The notes beneath the pieces are model-generated. The model was not told where the DNA came from, searched no databases, and saw only the letters and a list, made by a program, of their open reading frames with translations. A stretch of 64,000 bases of DNA from Phalacrocorax aristotelis (lineage: Eukaryota; Chordata; Aves; Suliformes; Phalacrocoracidae). Made by a program: the position numbers and the translations under genes. The stretch spans positions 109,473,277-109,537,276 of the forward strand of contig NC_134278.1 in assembly GCF_949628215.1 (NCBI RefSeq). Reading direction: 5' to 3'. Below, one piece after another: positions 40,701 through 51,570 of the stretch (positions are counted from its first letter, which is position 1; the number at the start of each line of letters is the position of its first letter).

Positions 40701-43700
40701 CTGTGAATTCTAAATTCCATCTTGAATTTCATTTTAAGATGCAGGATACCATAGGAAATATTTTGAGTAAACAGGAGAAGTGATGACTTGGTGTTCATGC
40801 TGACATTAGCCCAGAGCTGTGCACTGCTTCCAGGGGAGACAGCTTTTCCAGGCTTCCCCTTCCTCCATGTCATCTCCCCAGACTCCCCAGCCACACTTCC
40901 CGGAATACAAAACAGCTGAACTGAAGCAAAATGTTCAGGTTTAGCTCTAGAAAGCTGAACACAGCTTGCTGCGCAAGGCTTTGCCTCCCCCTGTTCCCTG
41001 GACATCATTTGATACATCCTGGGATTTCAACTGTGTATGCAGAAAAAAAAAAAAGCCACAGAACATAACTCAGGCTGTGGTTTCACAGGCAGCTCAAATC
41101 AATATAAAGTTGCACTGATGCTGAAAGCGGAGGTCCGAGCCTCACGTTACTCACATACTCCTGCCCTCACTCATGCTTTTGTTCTACAGCCACAAGGCCA
41201 TGGGATGAGTCCAGACCAGAGCACTAACCTAGTAGAAAACAAATTCCTGTCTTTTTAGAGTTAGTGTTCATTTGGATTGGCAAATTGCTGCATTCCTCAT
41301 CTAATCTGACCTTTAAAAATAGTATTTGTTAACACTGAATTAATCTCCTTAGATTTACAGCGTGCTGCTGTTCAGCCCTCTTAACACAACAGCAGCGCTC
41401 TGTATTGAACCCTCCCCGTTTATGCTGCTGTGCCACTTCTGCAACAGAGCCAAATGGCATCCAACACCAGAAACAATTTGCCCTCATCCAGGTGCAGGTG
41501 CACGACAGTTACAAACTGACCCAGGGATCTGCTGCCCCAGGCCAGAGATATCTCCTACATAAGGAGATACCTGGGCCTTACCTTTGACACATGCCCACCA
41601 TTTCCACCGTGCTGCCGGGCAGCAGCGAAGCATCAGACCAGCTCACAGACCCTCCCAGGGCAGGCAGCTGGAGGGGCCAGATGCCTCTTCTCCCTTCCCC
41701 ATGCTCACTCGCCTATGGCAAGAGTAAACCACCACCCAATGTCATTAGCTGGATCACAGCCTCTGCTAAGAAGAGGACATCCAATTTCAGATTTGATGGT
41801 ATTTAGGGGATTCAGAGCTGCACGTGCACCCCTCCAGCCAGCAAGAGCTCTGAGACCACTGCAGGGGCCAGAGCTACCTACCATCCGCAGCCAGCAAAGC
41901 TGGAATTTTAAAGCAATTAAAAATTAGGGTGAAAAATGGTCATCCATGGAAGAGTCAGAAGGTTCATATATATTTATATGTGGATCGAAGAAGGCCTTAA
42001 TAATCACAAAAGCCAGTTGTTAGTGCTCCTCTGCAATGAAGGAATGGTTTTCACACTGCTTTTCAGCTCCCTTTGCATACAGTACAGGGAATCCTTTTCC
42101 AACATTAAGGTGCAGTTGAAGGCTAATCAAGATCTCATAAGTTACCAGGCCTCTTACTGTTATTGAATTTCCCTCCATTTCTTATCTTGAGTAGCTATTA
42201 TGATTCCAGGTATTCAAGTGAACGTCACATTCAGGAAAGATAAGGTAATAATCCATTGATATAGGACCCTCGTATTTAGATTTCAGCATATCCAGCTCCC
42301 TGTTTATGTTATTAACCATGGTAGAAAAAAGGGGTTTTAAATTACCTTGTATTTCCTTCTCAGATGGTGGACAGAACAGAAATTACTCAGCAGATGTCAT
42401 CTATCCCTCTCCAGCAACAGAAAGGAGATTTGTCAGGGTAATTTTGCCTGCTTTCCTCAGGAATGCCAGTTTTGGGGGGGTTCACTCCAAAATGCCTCCA
42501 TTAACACATTCATTATACCTCTTTGAAAGGAGAGATGAAATGTCTCGTACCTGCCTAAGCTTTGAGAGAAAATCTAGACCTCAAGGAAGGAATCTCATTC
42601 CTCCACCCTCCTCTCCAATATTAAATTCTTAGTATTAATAAAGGAATTAAACTTACAAACCAATGTTCTTCAGTACATAAGCTGCAAAAATTGCACAGCT
42701 TGCTAAATCTATGCCAGCTGATAACAAGCGTTTCCTTTCACATTCAGAACTTCTCAGAAGATGCAGAGCTTTGCTATAGAGCCATTATATGACTTCCAGT
42801 AAACCAGACAAAATAACTATTCAGGGATACATTCACATTAATTAAGCCCTATCTTGATTTGAGCCTGCCCTTAAACATCAGTATGTTACCAAACAGCACA
42901 CGAAATATTGCAAGGTCCATGTGAGTCATTTATAACCATCAATACAGAAAAGCAGTTTTAAAATGGGCATGCCAAGAATTTCCAAAAAAAACTGTGGAGG
43001 AAGCAATGTTTCTTCAATCTGAGCAAAACGCACACAGGAGGAATAAGCCAATCCAGCAGCTTAGTGGGGAGATCCCTTGTCCTCCATCCCATCACTCCCG
43101 TCTCCCCTCCGGGGTGCAGGGCTCTACCTCCTCCTCCTCCCATGCACCAGCTCTGAAACTTATCAGACCCCTTACTGACCTGTTTCAACTCTACTCCAGC
43201 AGAAAATACCATTTTTCCCTTTCTGCCTGGTTAATAAAATGCATCAACCCCCAGGCAGATGTGGTGAGTGCCGGAGCTGGCCAGGGGCAAGGGGACCTAT
43301 TGGTGGCAGCGGACCAAGCACCCACCCCCAGCTGCATGGGGCAAGCTGTGAGCAGGGTGCTGGGGTGCTCTGCCAGATCAGCGACCCACACTGGCTCAGG
43401 GAGTGGGTCAGAAAGGGCTAGGGAGGAGTAGAGCAGAGGAACTGCTCTCTTCTGGTGGAGGCAACCTGCTACATCACCTTGAGTATACAATTTTCATCCC
43501 AACCCTCCACTTACTACTTTAGCACATGAGCACTTACAGGTCTGGCTGTGATCATTCAGGATATTCCTGCCCCTCTCTGGGCAGGTACCAACAGGCTGCA
43601 GGGTTGGCAGAAGGGACAATGTAACTATACTTCACATGCAATAAAGTGGGAAGCCCAGTACCTTCGCCTTAAACCACTAAGAAACTGAGTTTAAGCTGAA

Positions 43701-46387
43701 GGGTCAGAAAGTAAAGTTTCAATTTCCAGAGCTAATGTGCTGCCGAGGTCTGTAGGCTCAGCAGGGAAAACCTGAAATGTCCTATCTTATCAATGACAGA
43801 GCACCACTGCCTGAAGCTCCATCAAGTCTGATTCACACTCAAGGTCAGCAAGAAAAGACAGACCACACAATTAAAAATATATATAGTACAAGTCCCTTAG
43901 CTTTAATGCTATATGAGCAAAATGTAAAAATAAAAGTACATCTTGATCATAACAAAGTGAAATCTTGGGCCTCCTTTGAAAATGAGGTTGTCGCGTCCAT
44001 CCTTTTTTTTTTTAGAAAAAAAAATTCAAGCTCCACACCTAATGATGGGATGTGATTGGATGGGGGCAGAAAATGGGAGGAGGGCAATAATTTATTTTTC
44101 AAAGTAATATAAGAGTTGCATTGGACATTTAAATGATATCCTGGGAAAGAGCTCATCCCCTGCCTGTGTATTTAACCACTGAGGCATTGGTTTGCCGTGT
44201 TCTGCATTCAGCAATACAGCAGAGAGAGGAGACTGCAGCCTACCAGCTCCTCCAGTGGCGATGTGCCTTCTTCCACAAGTGACACAGACTGTGCCGTAAT
44301 TCCAGCTTCAACCCGTGAACTGGGGGTAAATCTGGGGGCGCAGCGAAATCAGCTTGTGCTGCAACCATGAGGCGAAGAACAGCGTTCCTGTGCTTCGTGG
44401 CACAGTGCTGGGAGCATTTTCAGTGATTGTGCAATCCGTCCAGCTGTGTGCTGAATCGGGTTTAATTTTTGTATTGACTTGGGTCAGGCAGCAAACCCCA
44501 AAGCCCAGAGAAAGCAAAAGCACCCAAGTTACAGCACACCCCCTCTACCTGAAGAAGGCAAACTGAGAAAACCCGAACAAATAAAAAATCCCCAAGAAAC
44601 CGAGAAGACTAGGGAGTAAAAATTAAAACTACGGATCCCATACATTTAAGAAACCCCTAATGATCATACCAAGCCACGTGAAATCAATTCTTGTTTCAGG
44701 ATCCATGCTATTACACTTATTTCTGCAAATTTAAGTCTTTGCTGCAATTTCTTTCATATTGTCAACTGAAGCAAGCATGCAAGACTCAGTCCTAATCAAT
44801 AATTAGTCAAATCCCCATTTTCCAGATGCTTATTTTAAGTGCCCCAACTATTAAGAGAAATATCACATCTCTAATGGGCAATAGCAGAGACCTTGGAGTT
44901 CCTTCTCAACCCAAAACTCTTGACGGAAAACAGTTTATTTTTTTTACAAAGTGTGTATGATTTATTGCAAGGTATCAGGAAATTTCTGAATGGTCTGACC
45001 AGCTTTACATGCTTCGCTGAATTTTGAAATACAAGCAAGAGAACATTTGCTTAAATCAACAACATAAATCGCCAGTTTAAAGGTTAGCACTTGATTGTGC
45101 AGCACAAGAAACAGACACGTATCTTCCCAGTTCAAGGACTTCTGGTTTTCTGAACAGCATCACGTACCACTGCAACAGATTGTTTTGCAGCACACTTTCG
45201 CAGAGATACAAACAAAACAGGGTGCAGGATGGGTGGCCTCCAAGCATCACTCACTTGGAGCAGGGCAGAGGGCAGCTCAGGCCCCGCTCTCCCCACATAC
45301 TGGCACGCCACTAGCCCACTGGAAGACACTTGTGGGCTGCCACCCTTCCCGTCCTGGCAGCCTTTTCAGCAGGCAAAATGCTGGCATTGACACCAGTGCA
45401 AGTTGTGTTCCACGTGAGGCAGCTGCTGTAGAGCTTCCAGGGCTTTTCTTCCAGCCAGGAGACACCCAAAGCCAACCCCAGCACCCTCACTGAGATCCTG
45501 TTCAACCAACAGAAAACCGCAGGCAAGATGAAAGTAGTGCACTGATGGAGCACAGCTCCCCCAGATAAGTGAAATGCAGCAATAAATAAGGTCCTTATCT
45601 ATGGTGGCAAGAAAAAGGCGGGCTCAGGGAAAGAGGTGGGCGCAGAAGTAAAAAAAATACCTAGGGAAGGAAGAAAAACTGAAACTGAGTGAGACATGCA
45701 GGCCTAACTAACAGAGTCTTAGTTTGACCATTAGTTTCAAAATCCTAAAAGTGAGTTAAGACATCAGCTTAGACACTGGTCAAACCAACAGCTACTCTGT
45801 CCCTGCAAAATACGGGAGAACCCCTCCTCCTTGCAGCCACAGCACCTGTACCAGGGATGCCCAGGGAAGGACCCGGCAGCGCTGGGCGCTACCCTGCAGG
45901 CAGTGTCGAAAAGGAAGTTTCTAAGAAACTAGTTTGGGAATTGAAGGGAGTAGTTCTGATCCAAAACACCAGAGCGATCCATAAAGAAAGGATGATTGCT
46001 GTGGCTGGATTGTGTTGTCATACATTGCTTACGTTTGTTTTAATTTTAAACTGCGAGTCAGTCCAAGGTTTGTTACACAAACATATGGCACCGGTATTAC
46101 ATTCTACCTTGTATTTATAGAAAGTACTGTGGCAGTCCAGGCAGCGCAGAGATGCCATAATGTTAACAACATTTATTATTAGTATGACAAAAGAACAAAA
46201 TTAAGCTGGTAGAAATAATGACTTAAAAGTTGAAGGGATTGATTGGAATAAGGGACCGAACCGTGGAGTTATTAGCTACAAAAACTCCTCCAGCACTAAC
46301 AAACGCACAGTCCCCAGGCTGCAGAGTATTTTGTTATATAAATATACCCTCAGAAAGGTAATTTGTTTAAAACCCAAGCCCTGAAAA

Positions 46388-46422
46388 CTGATTAACACAT
46401 TTAATGCTAGCCTGATTAACAC
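46388..46422. promoter_or_regulatory. Duplicated CTGATTAACAC element (candidate enhancer)
   Basis: The 11-mer CTGATTAACAC occurs exactly at 46388-46398 and again at 46412-46422, so starts are 24 bp apart. The spacer contains TTTAATGC. A further GGTTAATC lies near 46847. Exact repetition of a homeodomain-like word just downstream of ZFP36L2 suggests a binding-site pair, but this is inference from motif arrangement. Confidence 0.35.
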
Positions 46423-46610
46423 CAATGTGCCCTCAGCTGGGCAATGGGAGCATTAAGGCAGAAGTCTGCATTCCTGCAACTGAAGAGGAACAAAGCTTTT
46501 GGGACAAAGAGTAAATCTTGTCTTTTTTTATTACCCAAACTGCCATTTCCCCCTTACCCCAAACCAGCCGGGAAAACTAATGGCACGCTCATACAGCCCC
46601 AGAAGTGATC

Positions 46611-46618
46611 TGATTGAT
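46611..46618 (+). promoter_or_regulatory. PBX-HOX type site
   Basis: TGATTGAT matches the composite PBX-HOX consensus TGATNNAT, and is followed by AAATGCCATTA. It lies about 350 bp beyond the ZFP36L2 poly(A) signal. An 8-mer is weak evidence alone; it gains a little from the neighbouring duplicated element. Confidence 0.25.
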
Positions 46619-46953
46619 AAATGCCATTACTAGATTTTTCCACTCCAGCTGTTAAGCTACCAGCAGCAAAGGCTTGATCCTCTACCCTCTTTAAAAAAAA
46701 GAAATAACAAAACAAAGGCACAGCAGGATACAGCACACCGCTAATGCCAATACTCCCAACTCCCGAACCTTCTGGAAGCATTTATTAGCTTTGGCCACCG
46801 ACCAGTGATTGCTGCAGGAGTGGACTGGGGCTGCGGTGCAAACTGGTTAATCTGTAGCTAGGCATATTTGTGATTGGGGGAGCGGTGGCGGTGTTTAGCA
46901 AGAAATACTCACTGCCCGGCCGACAGGGCTTCAACAGTTTGAAGGGGTGTTGG

Positions 46954-46971
46954 TTTTTTTTTTTTTTTTTT
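46954..46971. repeat. T-run (A-run on the ZFP36L2 strand)
   Basis: Eighteen T lie just beyond the ZFP36L2 poly(A) signal in the direction of transcription. On the transcribed strand this is a genomic A-tract right where the mRNA should be cleaved, so oligo-dT priming here could mimic or blur the true 3' end. Confidence 0.85.
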
Positions 46972-46980
46972 CAAAAAAAT

Positions 46981-46986
46981 TTTATT
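46981..46986 (-). terminator. ZFP36L2 distal poly(A) signal
   Basis: TTTATT on the plus strand reads AATAAA in the mRNA sense. Cleavage would be expected about 10-30 nt further on, within or just past the A-tract at 46954-46971. It is the AATAAA that best fits the expected 3'UTR length. Confidence 0.75.
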
Positions 46987-48046
46987 GGGAGAACTACAAA
47001 ACATTTACAGTACAAAGTTTACAGTCTCACACAATTTGTAGTGAACTGACTCCCGAAAAATATATTACAACTCAAGTTGACTTATCCTTTAGTTACATTC
47101 AAAACATACTTCTGTTAAAGTAGTCCAAAAGAGTACATAGTGCTCAATCTGTACCTATGTACAAACAAAACCTAGCTAACTCCTCATTCATCCACCGTCC
47201 AGGGAAGTTTTGGAAAACTCCTGACTTTCTACATAAGGAAAAAAAAAAATCACAAGTTGTGGAATTCAGTTAAACAAGATATGTTCGTGTACTGTATAAA
47301 GTTTCAGATCCAAAGATGGCCTCCATTATTATAAAATAGAGAGTGGCGAAATTTTGCCATAGTTAAAACCCATCCCTACATTCAAATTATCTCAAGCATT
47401 AAGAAAAATACTTATTTGGTTGAAAGTTATTTAAGGCAAGCATGGACCCTCAAGAAGGCACTGTGAGACATAATACTGGGACCCCCAATTATTGCTACAT
47501 ACTTTGAGACTATATCACAGTGTGATTGGTGGAGTTAGGCAACAAAACAATACTTTTTGGTTACTTTGAACAAGTTTGAATTAGATTTGCCACTTTGAAG
47601 TCTGATTGCAAAGTCAGTCTTTTGTTTTTGTTGGTTTTTTTTCGGTTTTTTTTTTTTTCGTGTTTGTTTTTCAACTCGGACGGGCTACAACCATTTACAT
47701 TCTAAAAAAACCCACAGAAATTCCTCAAACTACTTCCACAGCATCGAGACCGATTTCTATAAAGAAACCATGCAATCTTTCAGATTTACGTAAACAAGGA
47801 GAGAAATTAATGAAATAAATATTACATACAATCTCTTAAATTAAGAATTTTACTCATTTACAATAAAATAACCAAGTGAAGTTACAAAAAGGCATATATT
47901 ACTGTGAAAAGAACACACTCCACATTTCGCCGATTAATAATGGCAATCATAATTTAAACATAATAAAAGAATATATATCTATTGCTTTTCATCATACCCG
48001 ATAAATACAGTATGAACAAATTACCAATGTATACTTTTCACAAGAT

Positions 48047-48055
48047 AATAAATAA
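48047..48055 (-). promoter_or_regulatory. AU-rich nonamer UUAUUUAUU in ZFP36L2 mRNA
   Basis: AATAAATAA on the plus strand is UUAUUUAUU in the mRNA. This is the optimal binding site of the tandem CCCH domain of the ZFP36 family, each finger contacting one UAUU half. The ZFP36 family is known to act on AU-rich elements in some of its own transcripts, so this site is a good candidate for negative feedback. Confidence 0.75.
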
Positions 48056-48408
48056 GTTAAATAGTTTCTGAGTTGTGTGCAGTGACTCATTCATGCAACC
48101 AACTCAAACGGCTAAAAAAAATTAAAAAAAAAAATCAGCAGTTATTCTCCAACAATTACAAACTAAACTCAGTTGAGTGCTTCCAAATAAAGCAACAACA
48201 AAAATTGTTCTAAGCCAAACATCCACTAAGTGGTGGCAATGGAACCAATATTAAACTTTGGAATGAAGGTTTTAGCACTTGTTATAATAATAATATATAG
48301 ATATATAAAAAAAGAAGGTTGTTATCAAGGCATATTCTTGGCAGGATGTTGGATTTTTCTTTTTTTTTTTTTAAAAAAAAGCTTATAGGTTCAGTTACGT
48401 TCTGTGTT

Positions 48409-48414
48409 TTTATT
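48409..48414 (-). terminator. Possible proximal poly(A) signal of ZFP36L2
   Basis: TTTATT on the plus strand gives AATAAA in the mRNA, about 436 nt after the stop codon. Use of this site would remove the UUAUUUAUU nonamer and both heptamers from the mRNA. Whether it is used cannot be told from sequence. Confidence 0.3.
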
Positions 48415-48849
48415 TTAACTGAATTGAAAGACAAACTAGTTTGTAACTTTTTTTTTTTTCGTGTGTGTGTGTCAGAACGTTTGGAGGAGCTGGACAGGCA
48501 AGACTCGGGCTCCCCGGATTGTTTGTTGCTTTCTGGTGGTGTCTTTTCTAATGCTTTTTCTTTTTTCGAACACAGATGGAATGGCTGCTGCTGGTGCGTA
48601 TCATAACTTGTCTCCAAAGAACAACAACAACAAAAAACCCAAAACAAAAATCCCCTTCTTCCAAGGTCTCTCTATAAAAATAGGTTTGTTCAGTTCCTGT
48701 CATTTGCCCTTTCGCAAGATGCTTTTTATGGTTTTTGTTTTGTTCAGCTCTCGGTGTACATATAGATAGATTAAAAAAAAAAAAAAAAAAGAAGAGGAGA
48801 AGGATTCACTTTCTTCGCTCTTTCACTTACTTGCCGGGCAGCCGCGGGC

Positions 48850-50955
48850 CTAGTCGTCGGAGATGGAGAGGCGGCTGAAGATGGGCAGGCGGCGGCCCGA
48901 GTCCAGGCTGGGCGACTCGGAGCCGCTGAGGGAGCCGGAGCTGAGGGAGCCGCTCAGGTAGCTCTCCCGGTCGGAGAGGGAGTCCGGGGGGCTGGGCGGC
49001 GCGTCGAAGACGGGCGACTCAGAGAGGCGGCGGAGGGGCTGGAAGCTGAAGGGCGGCGAGGCGGGGGGCGGCGGGCAGGCCCCGCCGGGCGGCGGCTGCT
49101 GCTGGCAGCGGTAGTAGGCGGCGGCGGCGGCGGCCGCGGCGGCGGCGGCGGCGAAGTTCTGGGTGTGGAGGGCGAGCGGGGCGATGAGGCTGCCCAGCTC
49201 CTGCCCCGAGAAGGCGAAGGCGTTGTTGGCGCACGGCGGCGAGAGCAGCTCCTCGCAGTAGGAGGCGGAGGCGGGCGGCGGCGGCGTGCGGGACCCGCCG
49301 GGACTCTCCAGCAGGCCGGCGTCCAGGCGGCCGCCGGGCGGCGGCGGCGGCGGGGCGGCGCTGTGGGGGTGCGGGTGGTGGTGGTGGTGGTGGTGGTGGG
49401 CGGAGAAGCCGGAGAAGCTCAGGCTGTGGTGCAGCTTGGGCCGCTCGCCGCCGCCGCCGCGGGGGTGCCCGAAGCCGCCGCCGCCGCCGCCCAGGGGGTG
49501 GTCGCGGGGGGCGAAGGCGCGGAGGTCGCCGGTGCTGCCGGCGGGGTGCGGGGGCGGGTGGTGCGGGTGGTGGTGCGGCCCGGCGGCGGCGGCGCTGGGG
49601 GGGGCGGCCGTGCCCCCGCCGGGCGCCGGGCGGCGCTCGTCGGCGTTGTGGATGAAGTGGCAGCGCGGGCCGTAGGGGCAGAAGCCGATGGTGTGGAAGG
49701 TGCGGCAGAGCTCGGTCTTGTACTTGGGGTGGCGGGTGAGGCTGCGCAGCTCGTGGAAGCCGTGGGCGAACTGGCACTTCTCGCCGTACTTGCAGGCGCC
49801 GCTCTCCTCGAAGGGGCGGCACAGCTCCGTCTTGTAGCGCGTCGAGTTGATGGGGGCCCCGCCGCCGCCGCCGCCGGAGCCGCCCCCCTTGCCGGCCGCC
49901 GCCGCCGCCTGCTGCTGCTGCTGGAGCTGCTGCATGAGGTGCTGGCTGCGCTCGCCGTTCTCGCTGAAGGAGCGGTCCCGGAACTTGTTCTCCTTGTTGA
50001 GCAGGGCCGTGGGGCTGCTGCTGCCGCCGCCGCCGCCTCCGCCAGAGCCCGTCTCCTTCAGGCTGCCGAACGAGGAGGAGGAGGAGGAGGAGGAAGAGGA
50101 GGAGGTGGTAGAGGAAGAGCTGGAGCCGGTGGGGCTGGGGAACTTGGAGCCGCCGGCCAGCGCCGGCAGGTTGCTGGTCGAGTGCCGCCGCAGGAAGCCC
50201 GGCGCGAAGCTGGAGCTGGGGGGGGTCACCGGGGTCCCCACGGCCTTCTTGTCCAGCATGCTGCTGAGGTTGGTCAGGGACTTCTCCGTCTGCCGGGGCG
50301 GGGGGGAGGGAGGGAAAGGAGGTGGGGGGGCGGGGGAGGACAGGGAGCGGGAAAGAGAGAGGGTGTTGCAGGGTGACCGCCAGCCCACCGCCACGGCTCC
50401 CGCGGCCGCCCAGCGCCCCCTCCGCGGCACCGCCGGGCGCTGCGCGGGCACCGCGGGGGTCCCGCCGGCCCCGAACGCGGGCCAGCTGCAAGCGCTGGCG
50501 TGCCAGGGCCGGCGGGACAGGGCCGGCGAGAAGCCCCCTTGCAGACTCTCCTGCGTGCGCAACTTTTAAAACAAGTTCCTCTCGGCAGCGCCCGAGTCGC
50601 GGGCCGCCGCCTGCAGAGCGGCTGGGCGCCACCGCAACTTCCGAAAAGGTATCTCCCCCCCTCCCCCGCCCCGAAAGCCCCCTGCGGGGCGGGCGCACGC
50701 ACGCCTCCCCGAGGCTCGCAGCCTTGCATCAGCCGCCTCGCAGCAGGACCCGCGTTGCATTAACGCGGCCAGCTGTCAGGCGGCGACCCGCCCGCCCGGC
50801 CACGGCCGCCGCACGCCCCGTCCCGCCGGGGTCCGTCTCCCCCGGCAGCCCGGGGCGCCGTCCTGCAAACCGGGGCGCGCCCGGGGAACCACGCTCCTCC
50901 CTACCTTGCACAAGAAGTCAATGTCGTAGAAGGCAGATAAAAGTGTCGTCGACAT
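48850..50955 (-). CDS. ZFP36L2 (TIS11D), complete, two coding exons
   Basis: Join of 50905-50955 and 48850-50289, giving 496 residues (human is about 494). The protein binds AU-rich elements in mRNA 3'UTRs and recruits the CCR4-NOT deadenylase, causing decay; it shuttles between cytoplasm and nucleus. Visible parts: conserved N-terminus [17 protein letters not shown] (1-17); a 14-3-3-type site RRHSTS (51-56); [17 protein letters not shown] (113-129); tandem CCCH fingers, C174-C183-C189-H193 and C212-C221-C227-H231, each preceded by YKTEL, with an 18-residue linker; the phospho-region RRLSESP (437-443); and the C-terminal NOT1-binding segment [14 protein letters not shown] (483-496). Homopolymers are long: Ser 79-90, Gly 100-106, Gln 140-144, His 315-322 and Ala 397-408. 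All zinc ligands are present and no frame break is seen. ZFP36L1 is less likely given the THADA neighbour and length. Confidence 0.97.
50290..50904 (-). other. ZFP36L2 intron
   Basis: A single 615-bp intron. The donor is AAG|GTAGGG and the acceptor is GGCAG|ACGGAG, preceded by a long C/T tract (50294-50330). It splits the gene in phase 0 between K17 and T18, the position I know for this gene family. It is GC-rich and lies within the CpG island. A complementary-strand frame that runs across it is not coding. Confidence 0.92.
50905..50955 (-). CDS. ZFP36L2 coding exon 1
   Basis: Seventeen codons, from ATG at 50955-50953 to AAG just before the splice donor. The start was chosen because the peptide [17 protein letters not shown] is the conserved family N-terminus, with hydrophobic residues that serve in nuclear export. 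The context GAA ATG T has a purine at -3. No upstream ATG lies between here and the predicted transcription start near 51,010. Confidence 0.96.
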
Positions 50956-51035
50956 TTCTAGATCCTGTAATGGTCGGAAATACAGGAAGGACCGAAAGAT
51001 CCCGCTCTCCTCGGAGGGTTTGGAAAAGCCACGAC

Positions 51036-51041
51036 TATATA
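51036..51041 (-). promoter_or_regulatory. ZFP36L2 TATA box and core promoter
   Basis: CCTATATAG on the minus strand (51035-51044) places a TATA-type element about 80 nt before the ATG, so transcription should start near 51,005-51,012 and give a 5'UTR of about 50-55 nt. The word CCTATATAGT also differs by one base from a serum response CArG box (CC(A/T)6GG), which would suit an immediate-early gene; that second reading is speculative. Confidence 0.65.
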
Positions 51042-51179
51042 GGAAGGGGCCGTTTGCTTCAGATCCGAAATGCTCCCGTCTCCTTCCCGGCGGGACGGCG
51101 GGTGCCGGGCCGAGGCGGCGACGGCGGCTGCACAGCAGCGGGCGACCTGCGGGAACTCGGCGGCGCCCCGCGCCGCTCC

Positions 51180-51187
51180 CATATAAA
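51180..51187 (+). promoter_or_regulatory. Possible divergent TATA element
   Basis: CATATAAA on the plus strand is the only AT-rich word in this part of the GC-rich island and points away from ZFP36L2. It could drive a divergent non-coding transcript of the kind common at CpG-island promoters; from memory, human has a long non-coding RNA (LINC01126) between these two genes. No transcript can be shown here. Confidence 0.25.
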
Positions 51188-51208
51188 CGCCGCCGCCGCG
51201 GCCCGCGG

Positions 51209-51266
51209 GGCCCCGCCCCGCTCCGCCGGCCCCGCCCCGCCCCGGCGGCCCCGCCCCGCCCCGCCG
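51209..51266. promoter_or_regulatory. GC-box (Sp1/KLF) array
   Basis: There are repeated CCCCGCCCC and CCGCCCCGCC words, i.e. several GGGGCGGGG boxes on the minus strand, 170-230 bp upstream of the predicted ZFP36L2 TATA box. This is typical Sp1/KLF promoter-proximal sequence within the island. Confidence 0.7.
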
Positions 51267-51570
51267 GGCCGCCTGAAGTTTTGCAGAGAGCCGGGAGCGG
51301 CGGCCCCGTCGTGCAGCGCGGGCCCCGGCGCCCCCCGAGCGGGCCGCGCCCGCGGCGAGGGCGGGACGGGGCCTGGGCACCGGGGCCGGCCGAAGCGGAG
51401 CAGCGGGACGCCTTGGGGGCGTCGGCCACAGTCAAGCGCCCTTCTTCGCTCCCCTCGCCCGCCCCGGCCCCCCCCCGGCGTGCCGGGAGTTGCCCGCGTA
51501 GCCGCCCCGGGCGGGCAGGAGCGCGGAGCGGCGGGGCCGGGGACACCGTTTCCTACCGCCCCGCCGAAAA

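Larger units (their letters stand above)
30001..46340. other. Intergenic flank, no gene seen
   Basis: No coding gene, RNA gene or transposon is supported. I note an A-run (33712-33726), an AT-rich degenerate repeat (35886-35990), a G-quadruplex motif (37689-37706) and otherwise unique sequence. Frames up to 145 codons (for example 42994-43431 plus, 36797-37183 minus) have an antisense frame open over the same bases and no familiar domain. The flank may hold enhancers of ZFP36L2 or a long non-coding RNA, but I cannot show it. Confidence 0.5.
46965..48849 (-). other. ZFP36L2 3' untranslated region
   Basis: This is the region from the stop codon to the distal poly(A) signal, about 1.9 kb, similar to what I recall for mammalian ZFP36L2. 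It is U-rich and AU-rich in the mRNA sense. It contains AU-rich motifs of the kind the encoded protein binds: UUAUUUAUU at 48047-48055, and UAUUUAU at 47815-47821 and 48001-48007, plus other AUUUA pentamers. A Pumilio-type UGUACAUA sits at 47156-47163. A proximal AAUAAA at 48409-48414 could give a shorter form of roughly 0.45 kb. The exact 3' end was not proved. Confidence 0.85.

Noticed and set aside
42994-43431. 145-codon plus-strand frame with a 99-codon antisense frame
   Set aside because: Both strands are open over the same GC-richer patch, and the codon use and composition show no coding bias.
49019-50698. Alternative minus-strand frame of 559 codons over ZFP36L2
   Set aside because: It is the shifted frame of the same exon and has an Arg/Pro/Leu low-complexity sequence; the true frame carries both zinc fingers and the conserved termini.
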